Shown here piece after piece: positions 24,512 to 32,259 of a DNA stretch of 64,000 nucleotides. Both the position numbers and the translations under genes were made by a program. This DNA is from Acidithrix ferrooxidans (GTDB lineage: Bacteria > Actinomycetota > Acidimicrobiia > Acidimicrobiales > Acidimicrobiaceae). Every line of letters begins with the position of its first letter. The first letter of the stretch is position 1. The DNA lies in the NCBI RefSeq assembly GCF_000949295.1, contig NZ_JXYS01000078.1:1-64000 (forward strand). The letters are read 5' to 3'. The notes below the pieces were generated by a model. The model had not been told where the DNA came from. It did no database searches and saw nothing but the letters and a program-made list of their open reading frames with translations.

Positions 24512-25000
24512 GGAGTTAACAAGCATAGCCGGAGATTTGAGTTCGATTTCAATTAATTTAGGTTAAGCCCTTGGTGGCTGGAGGCTGTTCGCCGAAAGGA
24601 TTCGTGTGTTTTGAGGCTTGGGAATTTGAGCGTTACTCGGCTCAGATGGTTTAATGTTTTAGATTCCAAGAGCTATAGCACTGTCCAAGGCTCGTCCTTT
24701 ATGGATTATTCAGTTGATCGATTGTTTGATTGAAGTGGTCACGCATCGATTGGACGTTTTCATTTGCCGATGGTCGCTATCCGTTATTGCGAACAGTGGA
24801 TCACTTGATCTAGTTCTATGTTCGAGGCAATGCCAAGGTGAGCTTGACGGGGATTTTATGGGTGAGGTTCAAGAAAAGGGCTTCATGGGTATTTTCTCAG
24901 TATCAATGGATCATGATCGATTCAGATCTCATGGAGTTTTGCCAAAGTCCCTTCGAAGGGCCACTTGGGTAAAACAGAAGTCGATTCAGTAGAAGCCGAT
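24512..25000. other. Intergenic stretch, 490 bp
   Basis: No convincing gene. A plus-strand frame at 24714-24992 has no ribosome site or recognisable product. A 15-bp tandem repeat (AGAAGTCGATTCAGT and AGAAGCCGATTCAAT, 24976-25005) overlaps the 3' end of the next gene. The tRNA promoter should lie near 24520-24560. Confidence 0.5.
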
Positions 25001-26083
25001 TCAATAGAAGATACTTTTGCACTTATGTGATAGTGACAGTCTGTATTTGCCCGATAACAACGGATCATGTTTTGAGGTCCAAATTGCGGCGTCAATTTGA
25101 TTGGGATAAAGAGTAATTCCATCACCCAGGAGCTTTGCGTGAATCATCTCCACACTTTGAATAGTTGCTGCACGAATCTCTACCTCCGCCCATGAGCTAT
25201 ATTCGAGGCGCCCCCCTAGTTGAATGTGACTCTCTAAAGCGGGGTCATATTCTAGGACTTTTTCAACCCGAAGGACATGTGGAAGTGAATTATCAGCAAA
25301 TGCAGTAAGCTTGTGGATCCCTGAAATGCAAAAAGGTATTTGAGCGACATCTAGATTTTTGTGGTGGAAGCGCCAAATCATATCGAGATCCGAGAGGATT
25401 ATCTGTGCCTTTTTGAGGGGGTAAAAAGCTATCTCATTGATCTCATAGTAATCAGCCAAGGCTGGTAACTCAATTAGAGTCTTGAGGCAGTCATCAACAT
25501 CGCGGTTTAGGTACTTTGCGAATTCGACAAAGCTGTCGGCGAAATTACCTTCTAAGTACATACCCAGTTCGTTTACAGCTTTTACCAGGAGATCTATCAA
25601 AATTGATACTTGAGGTGAAGGATCTCTTTGTTGGAGGATCTCGGTCATTTGGTCCGAAGTGATGTTGGTTAGGTGAGATGGTTTGAAAGGGTAGTGCTCC
25701 ACGAAATATGAGGTAAGGCCCTGTGCGAAGGTGAGATAGCCAGATCCAGTTGAATTTTTTTGAAGATCCTCGAAGTACCCAGAGCCAAAGTTGAGATAAT
25801 CAACGACTATTACAAATGCAAAGCTGGCGATTGGGTCGCTCAGAATCCAAAATCTAGGGTCTAACTCTTTGTCGTAGTCGATTGCATATTGCAGAAGTCG
25901 ATCGCTATATGAATTTAAATGAGCTTCATTGATTGTGACCCATGAAGACGACAAGGAAAGTTCTTTAGCGCCACTTCGGATATCGCTTGTTCCGCTAAAT
26001 CTTTTGGGAGAGATTGCGACCTTGAGCGGGGTTACAAAAGCCGAATTATCCTGATTGGGGCTGGATGGGAGCCGTGTTGTCAA
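25001..26083 (-). CDS. Queuosine-salvage family protein (PF10343-type)
   Basis: A 360-aa protein of about the usual family length. Recognisable blocks are FWILSDPIASFAFVIVVDYLNFG, then EFAKYLNRDVDDCLKTLIELP, LADYYEINEIAFYPLKKAQI, LTAFADNSLPHVLR, the acidic VEIRAATIQSVEMI, and a C-terminus with basic residues ending in KCKSIFY. The family (DUF2419, human QNG1) releases queuine from queuosine 5'-monophosphate. It is the last gene of a four-gene coupled unit with SDR, MftE-like and EtfB; the start overlaps the SDR stop by ATGA. Its place in a mycofactocin-type operon is unexpected, and a different nucleoside or cofactor substrate is possible. Confidence 0.75.
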   Translation of the reverse strand: MTTRLPSSPNQDNSAFVTPLKVAISPKRFSGTSDIRSGAKELSLSSSWVTINEAHLNSYSDRLLQYAIDYDKELDPRFWILSDPIASFAFVIVVDYLNFGSGYFEDLQKNSTGSGYLTFAQGLTSYFVEHYPFKPSHLTNITSDQMTEILQQRDPSPQVSILIDLLVKAVNELGMYLEGNFADSFVEFAKYLNRDVDDCLKTLIELPALADYYEINEIAFYPLKKAQIILSDLDMIWRFHHKNLDVAQIPFCISGIHKLTAFADNSLPHVLRVEKVLEYDPALESHIQLGGRLEYSSWAEVEIRAATIQSVEMIHAKLLGDGITLYPNQIDAAIWTSKHDPLLSGKYRLSLSHKCKSIFY

Positions 26084-26877
26084 AGGTGCATTCCAGCATC
26101 GACAAAGATTTCAGCTCCGGTGATGGCAGAGGCAGCCGGTGACAATAGAAAAGAGATAGCTTCTGCTATCTCTTTTGGATTGATTAGTCGACCCAGGGCA
26201 TGGTGTATTGAAAACTCTTCTACGTCGCTAAGGCCATAAAGGACAGCCGATTGATCCAACATTGCACCCCTGGTTGATCCCGGACAGACCCAATTGACAT
26301 TGATTTGATCGGGTGCCAGCTCTAGAGCAAGGGTTCGTAGGTATGCAACCATTGCGCCCTTAGCAGCGCAGTAGGCACCAATTCCACCGAGTGCCTTTGA
26401 AGCTGCAACCGACACAACCGCCACAATTGATGCGCTTGAGCTGCGCTCTTTTGTCTCTTTCATGAGAGGTATGAAGGAGGTGATGGCGTTGTGTAGCACC
26501 ACTAAGTTAGCATCGATCATCGATAGAAGTTCTTGTGTTGAGGTCTCAACCAGCGACTTTCCACCAAGAATTGCACCTGCGGTAATGGCAAGTTGATCGA
26601 TGGGTCCCATATCATCTTGTATTTGGGTTGCGATACGGGCTAAATCAGCACCATTGGTTGCATCCGCACCATATCTGCTGATCTTTTCCTCAAGATCACC
26701 ATAGGTAGCGCTTTTGATATCTCCCATTTGATATCCAAAGCGCATCGTCACTTCACTAAAGTCGACTACTGCACATCTACGTCCTGATGATGCGGCGATC
26801 TTCGCGACCTCGGCTCCGATGCCTCGTGCTCCACCTAGTACAACTAGGCAACCTTGATCTGTCGTTAGATCACTCAT
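26080..26877 (-). CDS. SDR oxidoreductase, mycofactocin-coupled type
   Basis: A 265-aa protein from ATG 26877 (ATGA overlap with the MftE stop). Rossmann motif GGARGIGAEVA lies near residue 15, and catalytic residues lie in VVSVAASKALGGIGAYCAAKGA (Ser, Tyr-x-x-x-Lys). After the second beta strand (CAVVDFSE) there is an extra stretch of about 30 residues (MRFGYQMGDIKSATYGDLEEK). Insertions here are typical of mycofactocin-dependent SDRs that hold NAD tightly and pass electrons to mycofactocin. Substrate unknown; alcohols or hydroxy-acyl compounds are likely. Adjacent MftE and ETF genes support the electron route. Confidence 0.8.
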   Translation of the reverse strand: MSDLTTDQGCLVVLGGARGIGAEVAKIAASSGRRCAVVDFSEVTMRFGYQMGDIKSATYGDLEEKISRYGADATNGADLARIATQIQDDMGPIDQLAITAGAILGGKSLVETSTQELLSMIDANLVVLHNAITSFIPLMKETKERSSSASIVAVVSVAASKALGGIGAYCAAKGAMVAYLRTLALELAPDQINVNWVCPGSTRGAMLDQSAVLYGLSDVEEFSIHHALGRLINPKEIAEAISFLLSPAASAITGAEIFVDAGMHL

Positions 26878-27647
26878 AGGGTAGGCCAATTGATCGCTTT
26901 AGGTGGGATAGACTTATAAAACCGATCGTAGGTCTCGATCAGTGCATCACTGAAAGCTCCTAAAATGGCTGCACCTTCAGTGGCGCTTGAGCCGGTTGGG
27001 TCGCCTAAAACACCGTTCTTTGAGACCGCAGATACCCCTAGGTTGCGCATGACTTCCATGATCTCTGAAGGCTCAGCGACACTACCGGGCCTAGCCAGGC
27101 TCATCTGTACTAATTCAGGAACCAACGCTAACATTGCGGAAGTTTCTGTTCTTCCAGCATGAAGATCTGGAGCCTCCATCCCCTGGGCGCCACCTGGTCC
27201 GCTCCATCGATAGGCTGCTTTTTGAAGAATCTCAAGGGTGGGCCACCAGGCGGTTGCGAACCTGCCTTCGCTTCTAAGTTTTTGGACCGCTTTTGCCATT
27301 GCCTCTACGTTACCCCCATGAGCGGTGACAAAGATGATTCCAGCAAAGTGATCGACGCTTCTACCTAATTCTAAAAGGACGAGTTCGAGGGCATTTTGGC
27401 CAATTGATAAGGTGCCTGCAAAGGAGGAGTGTTCGCCGCTGGAGCCGAAGTTGACGCTAGGTGCCAAAAGAGTGCTCTCGGCTCGACGTGTTGCGAGTGC
27501 CTCGGCCAGCGCGATGGTCATAATTGAGTCGGTAAATAGCGGTAGATGCGGGCCGTGTTGTTCGGTGGATCCCACCGAAAGAATGATCACTGACCTCTCG
27601 GCAACGGCTGCAACCTCGGGGTGGGTCATCTGAGCCAGAACCCTCAA
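26874..27647 (-). CDS. mftE: Creatininase-family peptidase, MftE-like
   Basis: A 257-aa metal-dependent amidohydrolase. Metal-binding and fold motifs are GSTEQHGPHLPLFTD (about 26-40), FGSSGEHSSFAGTLSIG, VTAHGGNVEAM, DLHAGRTETSAML and the MftE-like GDPTGSSATEGAAIL. MftE removes the C-terminal Val-Tyr dipeptide remnant during mycofactocin maturation. It starts at TTG overlapping the EtfB stop (TTGA), with an internal ATG at 27629 as alternative. The precursor gene mftA, mftB and the radical-SAM gene mftC are not in the window, so the enzyme either serves a distant locus or processes another substrate. Confidence 0.8.
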   Translation of the reverse strand: MRVLAQMTHPEVAAVAERSVIILSVGSTEQHGPHLPLFTDSIMTIALAEALATRRAESTLLAPSVNFGSSGEHSSFAGTLSIGQNALELVLLELGRSVDHFAGIIFVTAHGGNVEAMAKAVQKLRSEGRFATAWWPTLEILQKAAYRWSGPGGAQGMEAPDLHAGRTETSAMLALVPELVQMSLARPGSVAEPSEIMEVMRNLGVSAVSKNGVLGDPTGSSATEGAAILGAFSDALIETYDRFYKSIPPKAINWPTL

Positions 27648-28453
27648 TTTGACTCCTTGTGGCGCGAGACTGCCTCTAGGACTATCTCTGCGGCTGAGTC
27701 GGGATTAACTTCAATTAGTTCACGTCGTCTAGCATCTATCGCCCCTCCCATTAGGGATCTAATGCGCATTATCGCACGATCTCCAATTGGGCTTTGTGTG
27801 ATAGTGGTTGGCGCACTTCGCCCTTGGTCATCTAGATACCAGGTAGCAGGTAGGCCATTTGAATCTTGTAAGCCCACAGTTTCAATTTGAGCTGCTTTAG
27901 CCTCGATCAAAGTGATCAGATCTCCGCGTATTTCAATATTTGTTGGGGCGCATCCAAGTGCGATTGGTAGCTGTGTGATCTCCGAGAGGAGATGTGAGCT
28001 TCCATCAAAGTGCTCAATCGTGAACTTGCCTTTGGTCTGTTTTACCCCTTCGACACCAAAGAGGTACCCTATGGATAAGTTTCCAGCTACAATTGCGCCA
28101 AAGAGGCCACTTCCAGTATCTGCTGAATAGTCTCCAAATAAGAGAGCCATTGGAGCTATTGATCTGATTAGCGATGCCAATTGATCCTTATACACAAAGG
28201 CTGCACCTTGGGATGGGTCACCAATGACTAGGATCGCTCGATCGACTCCTAGGCTAAGCGCCTCTAAAAGTGCATCTTGGTCATGCGCTTCACCTAGGGT
28301 TATCGCGATGGTTTTACCGCCGGAAGTGCCACTTAGATCCCTTGCTATGGCGATGGCATTTCGTTCTGATGGAGTTAGACCCCCAAAATATCGTCGGGAG
28401 GTGTGATCAACATTGCGATATGAGTTTTTTACAAAGACAATCGTGTCCTTCAA
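27644..28453 (-). CDS. Electron transfer flavoprotein beta subunit
   Basis: A 269-aa protein from TTG 28453 with a GGAGG ribosome site. Characteristic features are IVFVKNSYRNVD at the N-terminus, LTPSERNAIAIARDLSG, IAITLGEAHDQDALLEALSLGVDRAILV and LLFGDYSADTGSGLFGAIVAGNL, the FixA/EtfB fold that binds AMP and contacts EtfA. Its partner EtfA and the FixC/FixX genes lie 25-32 kb away on the same strand, beyond the repeat-bounded segment. It collects electrons from dehydrogenases and passes them to the quinone reductase. Confidence 0.85.
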   Translation of the reverse strand: MKDTIVFVKNSYRNVDHTSRRYFGGLTPSERNAIAIARDLSGTSGGKTIAITLGEAHDQDALLEALSLGVDRAILVIGDPSQGAAFVYKDQLASLIRSIAPMALLFGDYSADTGSGLFGAIVAGNLSIGYLFGVEGVKQTKGKFTIEHFDGSSHLLSEITQLPIALGCAPTNIEIRGDLITLIEAKAAQIETVGLQDSNGLPATWYLDDQGRSAPTTITQSPIGDRAIMRIRSLMGGAIDARRRELIEVNPDSAAEIVLEAVSRHKESN

Positions 28454-28539
28454 TTGGCAACCTCCGGTCTTTATTATTTAATTCTAGGACAGATTATGAA
28501 GTTATGTGACTTTTACAAAAGAGTCGATTCGCAAAAAAA

Positions 28540-28556
28540 TATAGTTAAAAACTATA
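28540..28556. promoter_or_regulatory. Palindrome upstream of the EtfB operon
   Basis: TATAGTT-AAA-AACTATA, perfect 7-bp arms, 87 bp upstream of the EtfB start in an AT-rich stretch. It could be an operator; the minus-strand side is followed by a T-run, so an attenuator or terminator is an alternative reading. Confidence 0.45.
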
Positions 28557-28625
28557 AAGATAAGCATTTTCTTGATTGTATTCTTATTAATTTGGATTAG
28601 ATATCATGCCAGTACTGATCCGGTT

Positions 28626-28814
28626 TTATTTAGAGGCGCCAATAAATGATCTAAATCCCAGATTGCACATATCGAACGATGCAACTCTCGGATCTTCGCC
28701 AAAGGCCAAGGCAAAGGCCAGCCATCTTTCTGCGTGCGTCATGAATGAAAGAGGTTGTAAATCACCTACAAGCTGATAACGATCACACTGCAATGCTACA
28801 TAGATGATGGACAT
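28626..28814 (-). CDS. Unknown 62-aa protein with promoter and ribosome site
   Basis: ATG at 28814 is preceded by GGAGGG, and a TATAAT box lies about 40 bp upstream (28860-28855 on the minus strand). The product is soluble and contains two Cys (positions about 10 and 50) and ends FRSFIGASK. It lacks the IDGxCGVY-like C-terminus of the mycofactocin precursor. Unrecognised; possibly a fragment. Confidence 0.4.
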   Translation of the reverse strand: MSIIYVALQCDRYQLVGDLQPLSFMTHAERWLAFALAFGEDPRVASFDMCNLGFRSFIGASK

Positions 28815-28889
28815 ACGCCCTCCGGGATCGCCTTTTGGGAGGAGATTTCAAACCATTATATCGATTATGGCACGGGGCATTAGCTAAAG

Positions 28890-29385
28890 AGCGTTGTCCA
28901 AAGCGGTACTAAAAAAGTTAGAGCAATGACTCTTTCAGGTATGAGTTAAGAAGACGAGTGAAAACGAACCATCTTCATCAACTACGGCAAGTGTCTCGAA
29001 ATTGATATGGACGATGTCGAAACCGAGGCATGGCAAACTCTCGGGACAACTTGGAGACTAACCCAATTAGTGCTCCCCTTGGCTATATGGGGGCATCCGG
29101 CGTGTAGGTGGCGTGAGCTTAACATCAGGCGTTTATGTGGAACATGAGAACCCAGTCCTAGACGTTCTTGGCTAAGCCCACATGGGCTAAGCCCAAAGAT
29201 GAGGAAAAACCTACAAGTTGCAGATCAACAAGAGGGAAAGTACCAAATGCCTATGGATTGGGGGCGGACCATCCCGTAGTAGCTACGAAGTCCTTGTAAT
29301 GAGGATGTAAGCCAAAGAGATGGAGTAAACAGCAGATCTAGTTGTAATTGGCAAATGAACAACTTCTCAAGGTAAAAGTTGAGAG
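28890..29385 (+). ncRNA. Probable group II intron relic (5' domain, no RT)
   Basis: The plus strand shows stretches typical of domain I of bacterial group II introns: CATGGCAAACTCTCGGGA near 29030, GGCGTGAGCTTAACATCAGG, ATGTGGAACATGAGAACCC, and the pre-ORF segment CGGACCATCCCGTAGTAG with TCCTTGTAATGAGGATG near 29265-29310. No reverse transcriptase frame and no domain V hairpin follow, so the copy is internally deleted or truncated. Both borders are approximate. Recognition is from remembered intron patterns, not an alignment. Confidence 0.5.
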
Positions 29386-29387
29386 GG

Positions 29388-29682
29388 GTCGGGTAGGCAC
29401 GACTCATAGGCGAGCCGTGCCTACCCGACTAGCTCAGGCCGGTCTTTTTGTTAACTGTTGGAGTTTCACGGATAAACACAACAAGACAATAGCACTATGT
29501 CAAGGGTAATGGAAGTCATAATCAAAACTATTCAAAACTTAGGACACTACATACTCGACCCATAAACACCGAATACCCATCTACCAGGGTATCTGTAAAT
29601 CACCTCAGCCCAAAATCCTCCAAAATCACCTAAAAAGGGGCCAATTGGGGCGATTTTTCAGGAATTCTGCTAAGGATGGGCT
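29388..29682 (+). repeat. Non-coding repeat with 18-bp hairpin, copy 1
   Basis: Left arm GTCGGGTAGGCACGACTC (29388-29405) and right arm (29412-29429) form an 18-bp stem with one mismatch and a 6-nt loop, followed by a GCCGGTCTTTTTG segment. The repeat then continues for about 250 bp with blocks shared with copy 2, such as GTTGGAGTTTCACGGATAAA and AAAGGGGCCAATTGG. No frame is conserved. About 80 percent identical to 53069-53363 by eye. Confidence 0.8.
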
Positions 29683-30155
29683 AGGTGCTCCATTTCCTTT
29701 GCAGTTTTCACATCGCCTTCGGTGTCTTCAGAGAGAATCGAGTAAATATTACCGCGGTATACGGCGGTTGGGGAGTTTGAGCAAACATGGATGCGGTTTT
29801 AGCCTTACACCGCTACGAGATATCTGCATCCTGCGCCACGACCGCAATTTCGGTTGCATTATGGTTGGATGGAGTCGCCAAGCCAGTGTGCACGTTGCAA
29901 CATCTCGTCGAATTGCACCCGCCCATCTGTTGTGATCAAGCGCATAGTAAGAGCATGCCTGAGTGATAGTGGGCCTTGATGCATCCCTAAGATTCCGACA
30001 CGGGAGTGCGAGTGCCAGTCTGGTTAAGCCGGGGCAGCTTTGATGGATATTTAAGGACTTTGCCTCGGCCCTGGTCGCCCGGCCACTATTATATCTAGCT
30101 TAGAATAGAATAAATAGTAGCCGAGACTACTGGTGATCAATTGGAAGGAGAGAAA
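29683..30155. other. Intergenic stretch upstream of the DUF2249 gene
   Basis: No convincing gene in 470 bp; a plus-strand frame at 29645-29935 starts inside the repeat and has no recognisable product. A small palindrome TACCGCGGTA occurs near 29750. The last 70 bp hold the AT-rich operator candidate at 30085-30118. Confidence 0.5.
30085..30118. promoter_or_regulatory. AT-rich inverted repeat upstream of DUF2249 gene
   Basis: ACTATT (30085-30090) and AATAGT (30113-30118) flank ATATCTAGC..., and the left half CTATTATAT is shared with the site at 32217. It lies about 40 bp before the gene start, a likely regulator-binding position. Confidence 0.45.
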
Positions 30156-30404
30156 GTGGTGACTGACAATGGATGTGGAAAGGCCGATTTGGTACTCGAC
30201 GTCAGGGCAATGCTGGCTGGAGGGCAGGAACCGTTCGACGCGATTATGCAGGGCGTCGCCGCCTTAGAAGAAGGTCAGGACCTCGTGGTAATCGCGCCGT
30301 TTGAACCTGTCCCCTTAGAAGGTGTACTTTCCGGACAGGGTTTCACCTATCAAGTTACGGAATTCTCTCCGGAACACTTCTCCGTCACTTTTCATCGGGA
30401 CTAG
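30156..30404 (+). CDS. DUF2249 domain protein
   Basis: About 82 aa from GTG 30156 (GGAAGGAG seven bases upstream; GTG 30159 also possible). The DUF2249 fold is visible: LVLDVRAMLAGGQEPFDAIMQ, then ALEEGQDLVVIAPFEPVPLEGVL and a C-terminal strand FSVTFHRD. It is TusA-like in shape but without the catalytic Cys-Pro. These proteins accompany hemerythrin, NnrS and haem-copper proteins in nitric-oxide stress clusters. First gene of a short plus-strand unit with the SufT-like gene. Confidence 0.75.
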   Translation: MVTDNGCGKADLVLDVRAMLAGGQEPFDAIMQGVAALEEGQDLVVIAPFEPVPLEGVLSGQGFTYQVTEFSPEHFSVTFHRD

Positions 30405-30479
30405 TAGTACGCAATGATGAAATTGGGAAGATACAAAGAAACAGTTTTGGGCACTCAAACTGGAAATGTGGGGTAGAGA

Positions 30480-30800
30480 ATGGTGGAGGAAACGGCTAAA
30501 AAAGAGATCCTTGATCTGGCATGGTCGGCGCTTCGAGGGGTTATCGATCCAGAATTAGCGTTAGATATTGTTGCATTGGGTTTGATCTACAGGATGGAGT
30601 TCGTAGAAGACCGGCTCGAGTGCGACATGACCTTGACAACACTGGGCTGCCCGGTCTCCGAATCGATGCCGATCCAAGTTCAGGAGGTACTAGAGCGTTG
30701 CTGTAGTACTGAAGTAGAAGTCAAGTTGGTGTGGAGTCCTCCATGGGGTGTAGAGATGATCGACCCGGTAAGCGCCAAGGCACTTGGCCTTCGCCGATAA
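30480..30800 (+). CDS. MIP18/SufT-like iron-sulfur assembly factor
   Basis: A 106-aa DUF59-type protein: LRGVIDPELALDIVALGLIY, DMTLTTLGCPVSESMP with the conserved Thr and Cys, and VKLVWSPPWGVEMID. SufT-like proteins help mature Fe-S clusters, and PaaD-type relatives do so for specific enzymes. Its place between a DUF2249 gene and a haem-copper-like gene suggests repair of clusters damaged by nitric oxide (inference). Confidence 0.85.
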   Translation: MVEETAKKEILDLAWSALRGVIDPELALDIVALGLIYRMEFVEDRLECDMTLTTLGCPVSESMPIQVQEVLERCCSTEVEVKLVWSPPWGVEMIDPVSAKALGLRR

Positions 30801-30836
30801 GAATAACTCGAGGTTGACGCTGATGGATCTTCGACG

Positions 30837-32189
30837 TCAACCGGCTTCTGATTGACTCGCATCACCGAAGTGTGAGAGCATTCGAGACGGCCTAATCGCT
30901 AGGTTCAATGATACCGATATAGCGGCCAGGGCTAGCGCCGCAGACCCGATGGAGAATAACACCCCAGTCATAGTCGCCAAGCCGACGATGATAAATGTGA
31001 AACCCGATGTCACTATGACAAAGCTGGCCCTGGCCACCGATGGATTTAGCAGGTCGGAGAAGACCAAGGGTTTGTTATTGCGGGTGAACTTTACCCCCGA
31101 AGCACGCAGAATCCCCCAGGTGATAAATGGTACGACCTTGTGAGCGTGACCGATAACCGCAAGTGCGATCCATGCGCCGAGGGATACTATCTCAGCAGCT
31201 GCAAGTTGCGTCCGCAACTGTGAGCCCGCCTTAGACAGAACGGAAGCGATAGCGAAGCCGATGGCTCCAACTAGGAATATCGCCGAGACGACGACGTATC
31301 CCTGAAGTAGCTCCAACTTGCGCCGTCTCCCGGATACTACTCTCGCCAGGGTATACAGGTGTGAACAAAGGGCAATTACGATAATTACCCCCGCGGCTGT
31401 TGCGATCAAAGTACTCGATGCGAGCATTCCAATCACGAAGATGGTCACTCCAATTGCAAGCCCCCAAATCGCTATCTGGCTCGATCTGTTTGACTTTCGA
31501 TGAGAGAGCATAAACATCGGCCAGAGCTTTTCAGATACGGCAACGTAGCTTATGCCTAGCCAGCCCAGAATGCCGATATGGGCATGCGCGATGACCAAAT
31601 TCGGAGACAAAGCGAAAAAGCTCTCGTGAGCATTGCGGTCCACTGCGTAGGTGATGCCAAAGCAGGCCACAGCGACGAGCATTATCGAAGATATCCGGGC
31701 GCCGGTAATCGAGATTCCCTTCCCTCTTACCATAAGTGGTTTGGAGAGGTTGATCACGAGCAAAACGACACCAATCACCGCAAGTATGCCTGAGGCGACG
31801 ACCATTGGGTTTATCTCGAGGAGGAAGCTGGTTGCAAGACCGATCGAACCCGCTGCGAAGAGTCCGCCGCCCCAGTAGGAGAGTTGGGGGTGTCTGAGCT
31901 TCTGTCCCGAAATGACCGGGATGAACTGGTGCATCGCACCAAGGACCGCCATCGACGCCACGCCCAGCATGAACATGTGGGTCATTCCTATTGCCAAGTG
32001 ACCCATTGGATTGTCAACTACCCTTGAGCCGAGAAAGATCCCGAGGATTCCATCTGTGAAAAGCGCAAGTGCGGCAATAGAAAAGAAACCAAGGGGCAGC
32101 CGTGGTGGTGGGACGCTCTTAGGCATGCCAAGGTTTGAATGCGAGTAGTTGCTAGCCGGACCCGGAGAATCAATTGGAACGCCATTCAC
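30837..32189 (-). CDS. Haem-copper oxidase subunit I-like membrane protein
   Basis: A 450-aa protein of about twelve membrane helices from GTG 32189 with a GAGGTAAC ribosome site. Conserved histidines sit in HLAIGMTHMFMLGVASMAVL and AMHQFIPVISG, in VIAHAHIGILGWLG, and in VIGHAHKVVPFITW, a pattern like the haem and metal ligands of NorB/CcoN-type subunits and NnrS. No subunit II or III is present. A nitric oxide reductase or tolerance role is suggested by hemerythrin and DUF2249 neighbours. It is divergent from the hemerythrin gene and converges on the SufT-like gene. Confidence 0.65.
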   Translation of the reverse strand: MNGVPIDSPGPASNYSHSNLGMPKSVPPPRLPLGFFSIAALALFTDGILGIFLGSRVVDNPMGHLAIGMTHMFMLGVASMAVLGAMHQFIPVISGQKLRHPQLSYWGGGLFAAGSIGLATSFLLEINPMVVASGILAVIGVVLLVINLSKPLMVRGKGISITGARISSIMLVAVACFGITYAVDRNAHESFFALSPNLVIAHAHIGILGWLGISYVAVSEKLWPMFMLSHRKSNRSSQIAIWGLAIGVTIFVIGMLASSTLIATAAGVIIVIALCSHLYTLARVVSGRRRKLELLQGYVVVSAIFLVGAIGFAIASVLSKAGSQLRTQLAAAEIVSLGAWIALAVIGHAHKVVPFITWGILRASGVKFTRNNKPLVFSDLLNPSVARASFVIVTSGFTFIIVGLATMTGVLFSIGSAALALAAISVSLNLAIRPSRMLSHFGDASQSEAG

Positions 32190-32218
32190 GATTGTGTTAC
32201 CTCACTTATGCCGAAGCC

Positions 32219-32246
32219 TATTATATTTCTATTGCAGAGTATAATA
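32219..32246. promoter_or_regulatory. Operator candidate between divergent NO-cluster genes
   Basis: Perfect 7-bp arms TATTATA (32219-32225) and TATAATA (32240-32246) with a 14-bp spacer lie between the GTG starts at 32189 (minus) and 32260 (plus). The left part resembles the site at 30085. The adjacent regulator at 33631 is a candidate binder. Confidence 0.5.
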
Positions 32247-32259
32247 AAAAGGAGACGAA

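Noticed and set aside
24714-24992. 92-codon frame between tRNA-Val and the queuosine-salvage-like gene
   Set aside because: No ribosome site, no protein-like composition and no coupling to neighbours.
29388-29429. Reading the 18-bp hairpin as domain V of the group II intron
   Set aside because: It lacks the 34-nt domain V pattern (AGC triad, GAAA loop), and the same hairpin occurs at copy 2 without an intron.
29645-29935. 96-codon frame after repeat copy 1
   Set aside because: Starts inside the repeat and no equivalent exists after copy 2; product not recognisable.
25001-30140. mftA precursor peptide near mftE
   Set aside because: No short frame ending in an IDGxCGVY-like motif was seen on either strand by eye.
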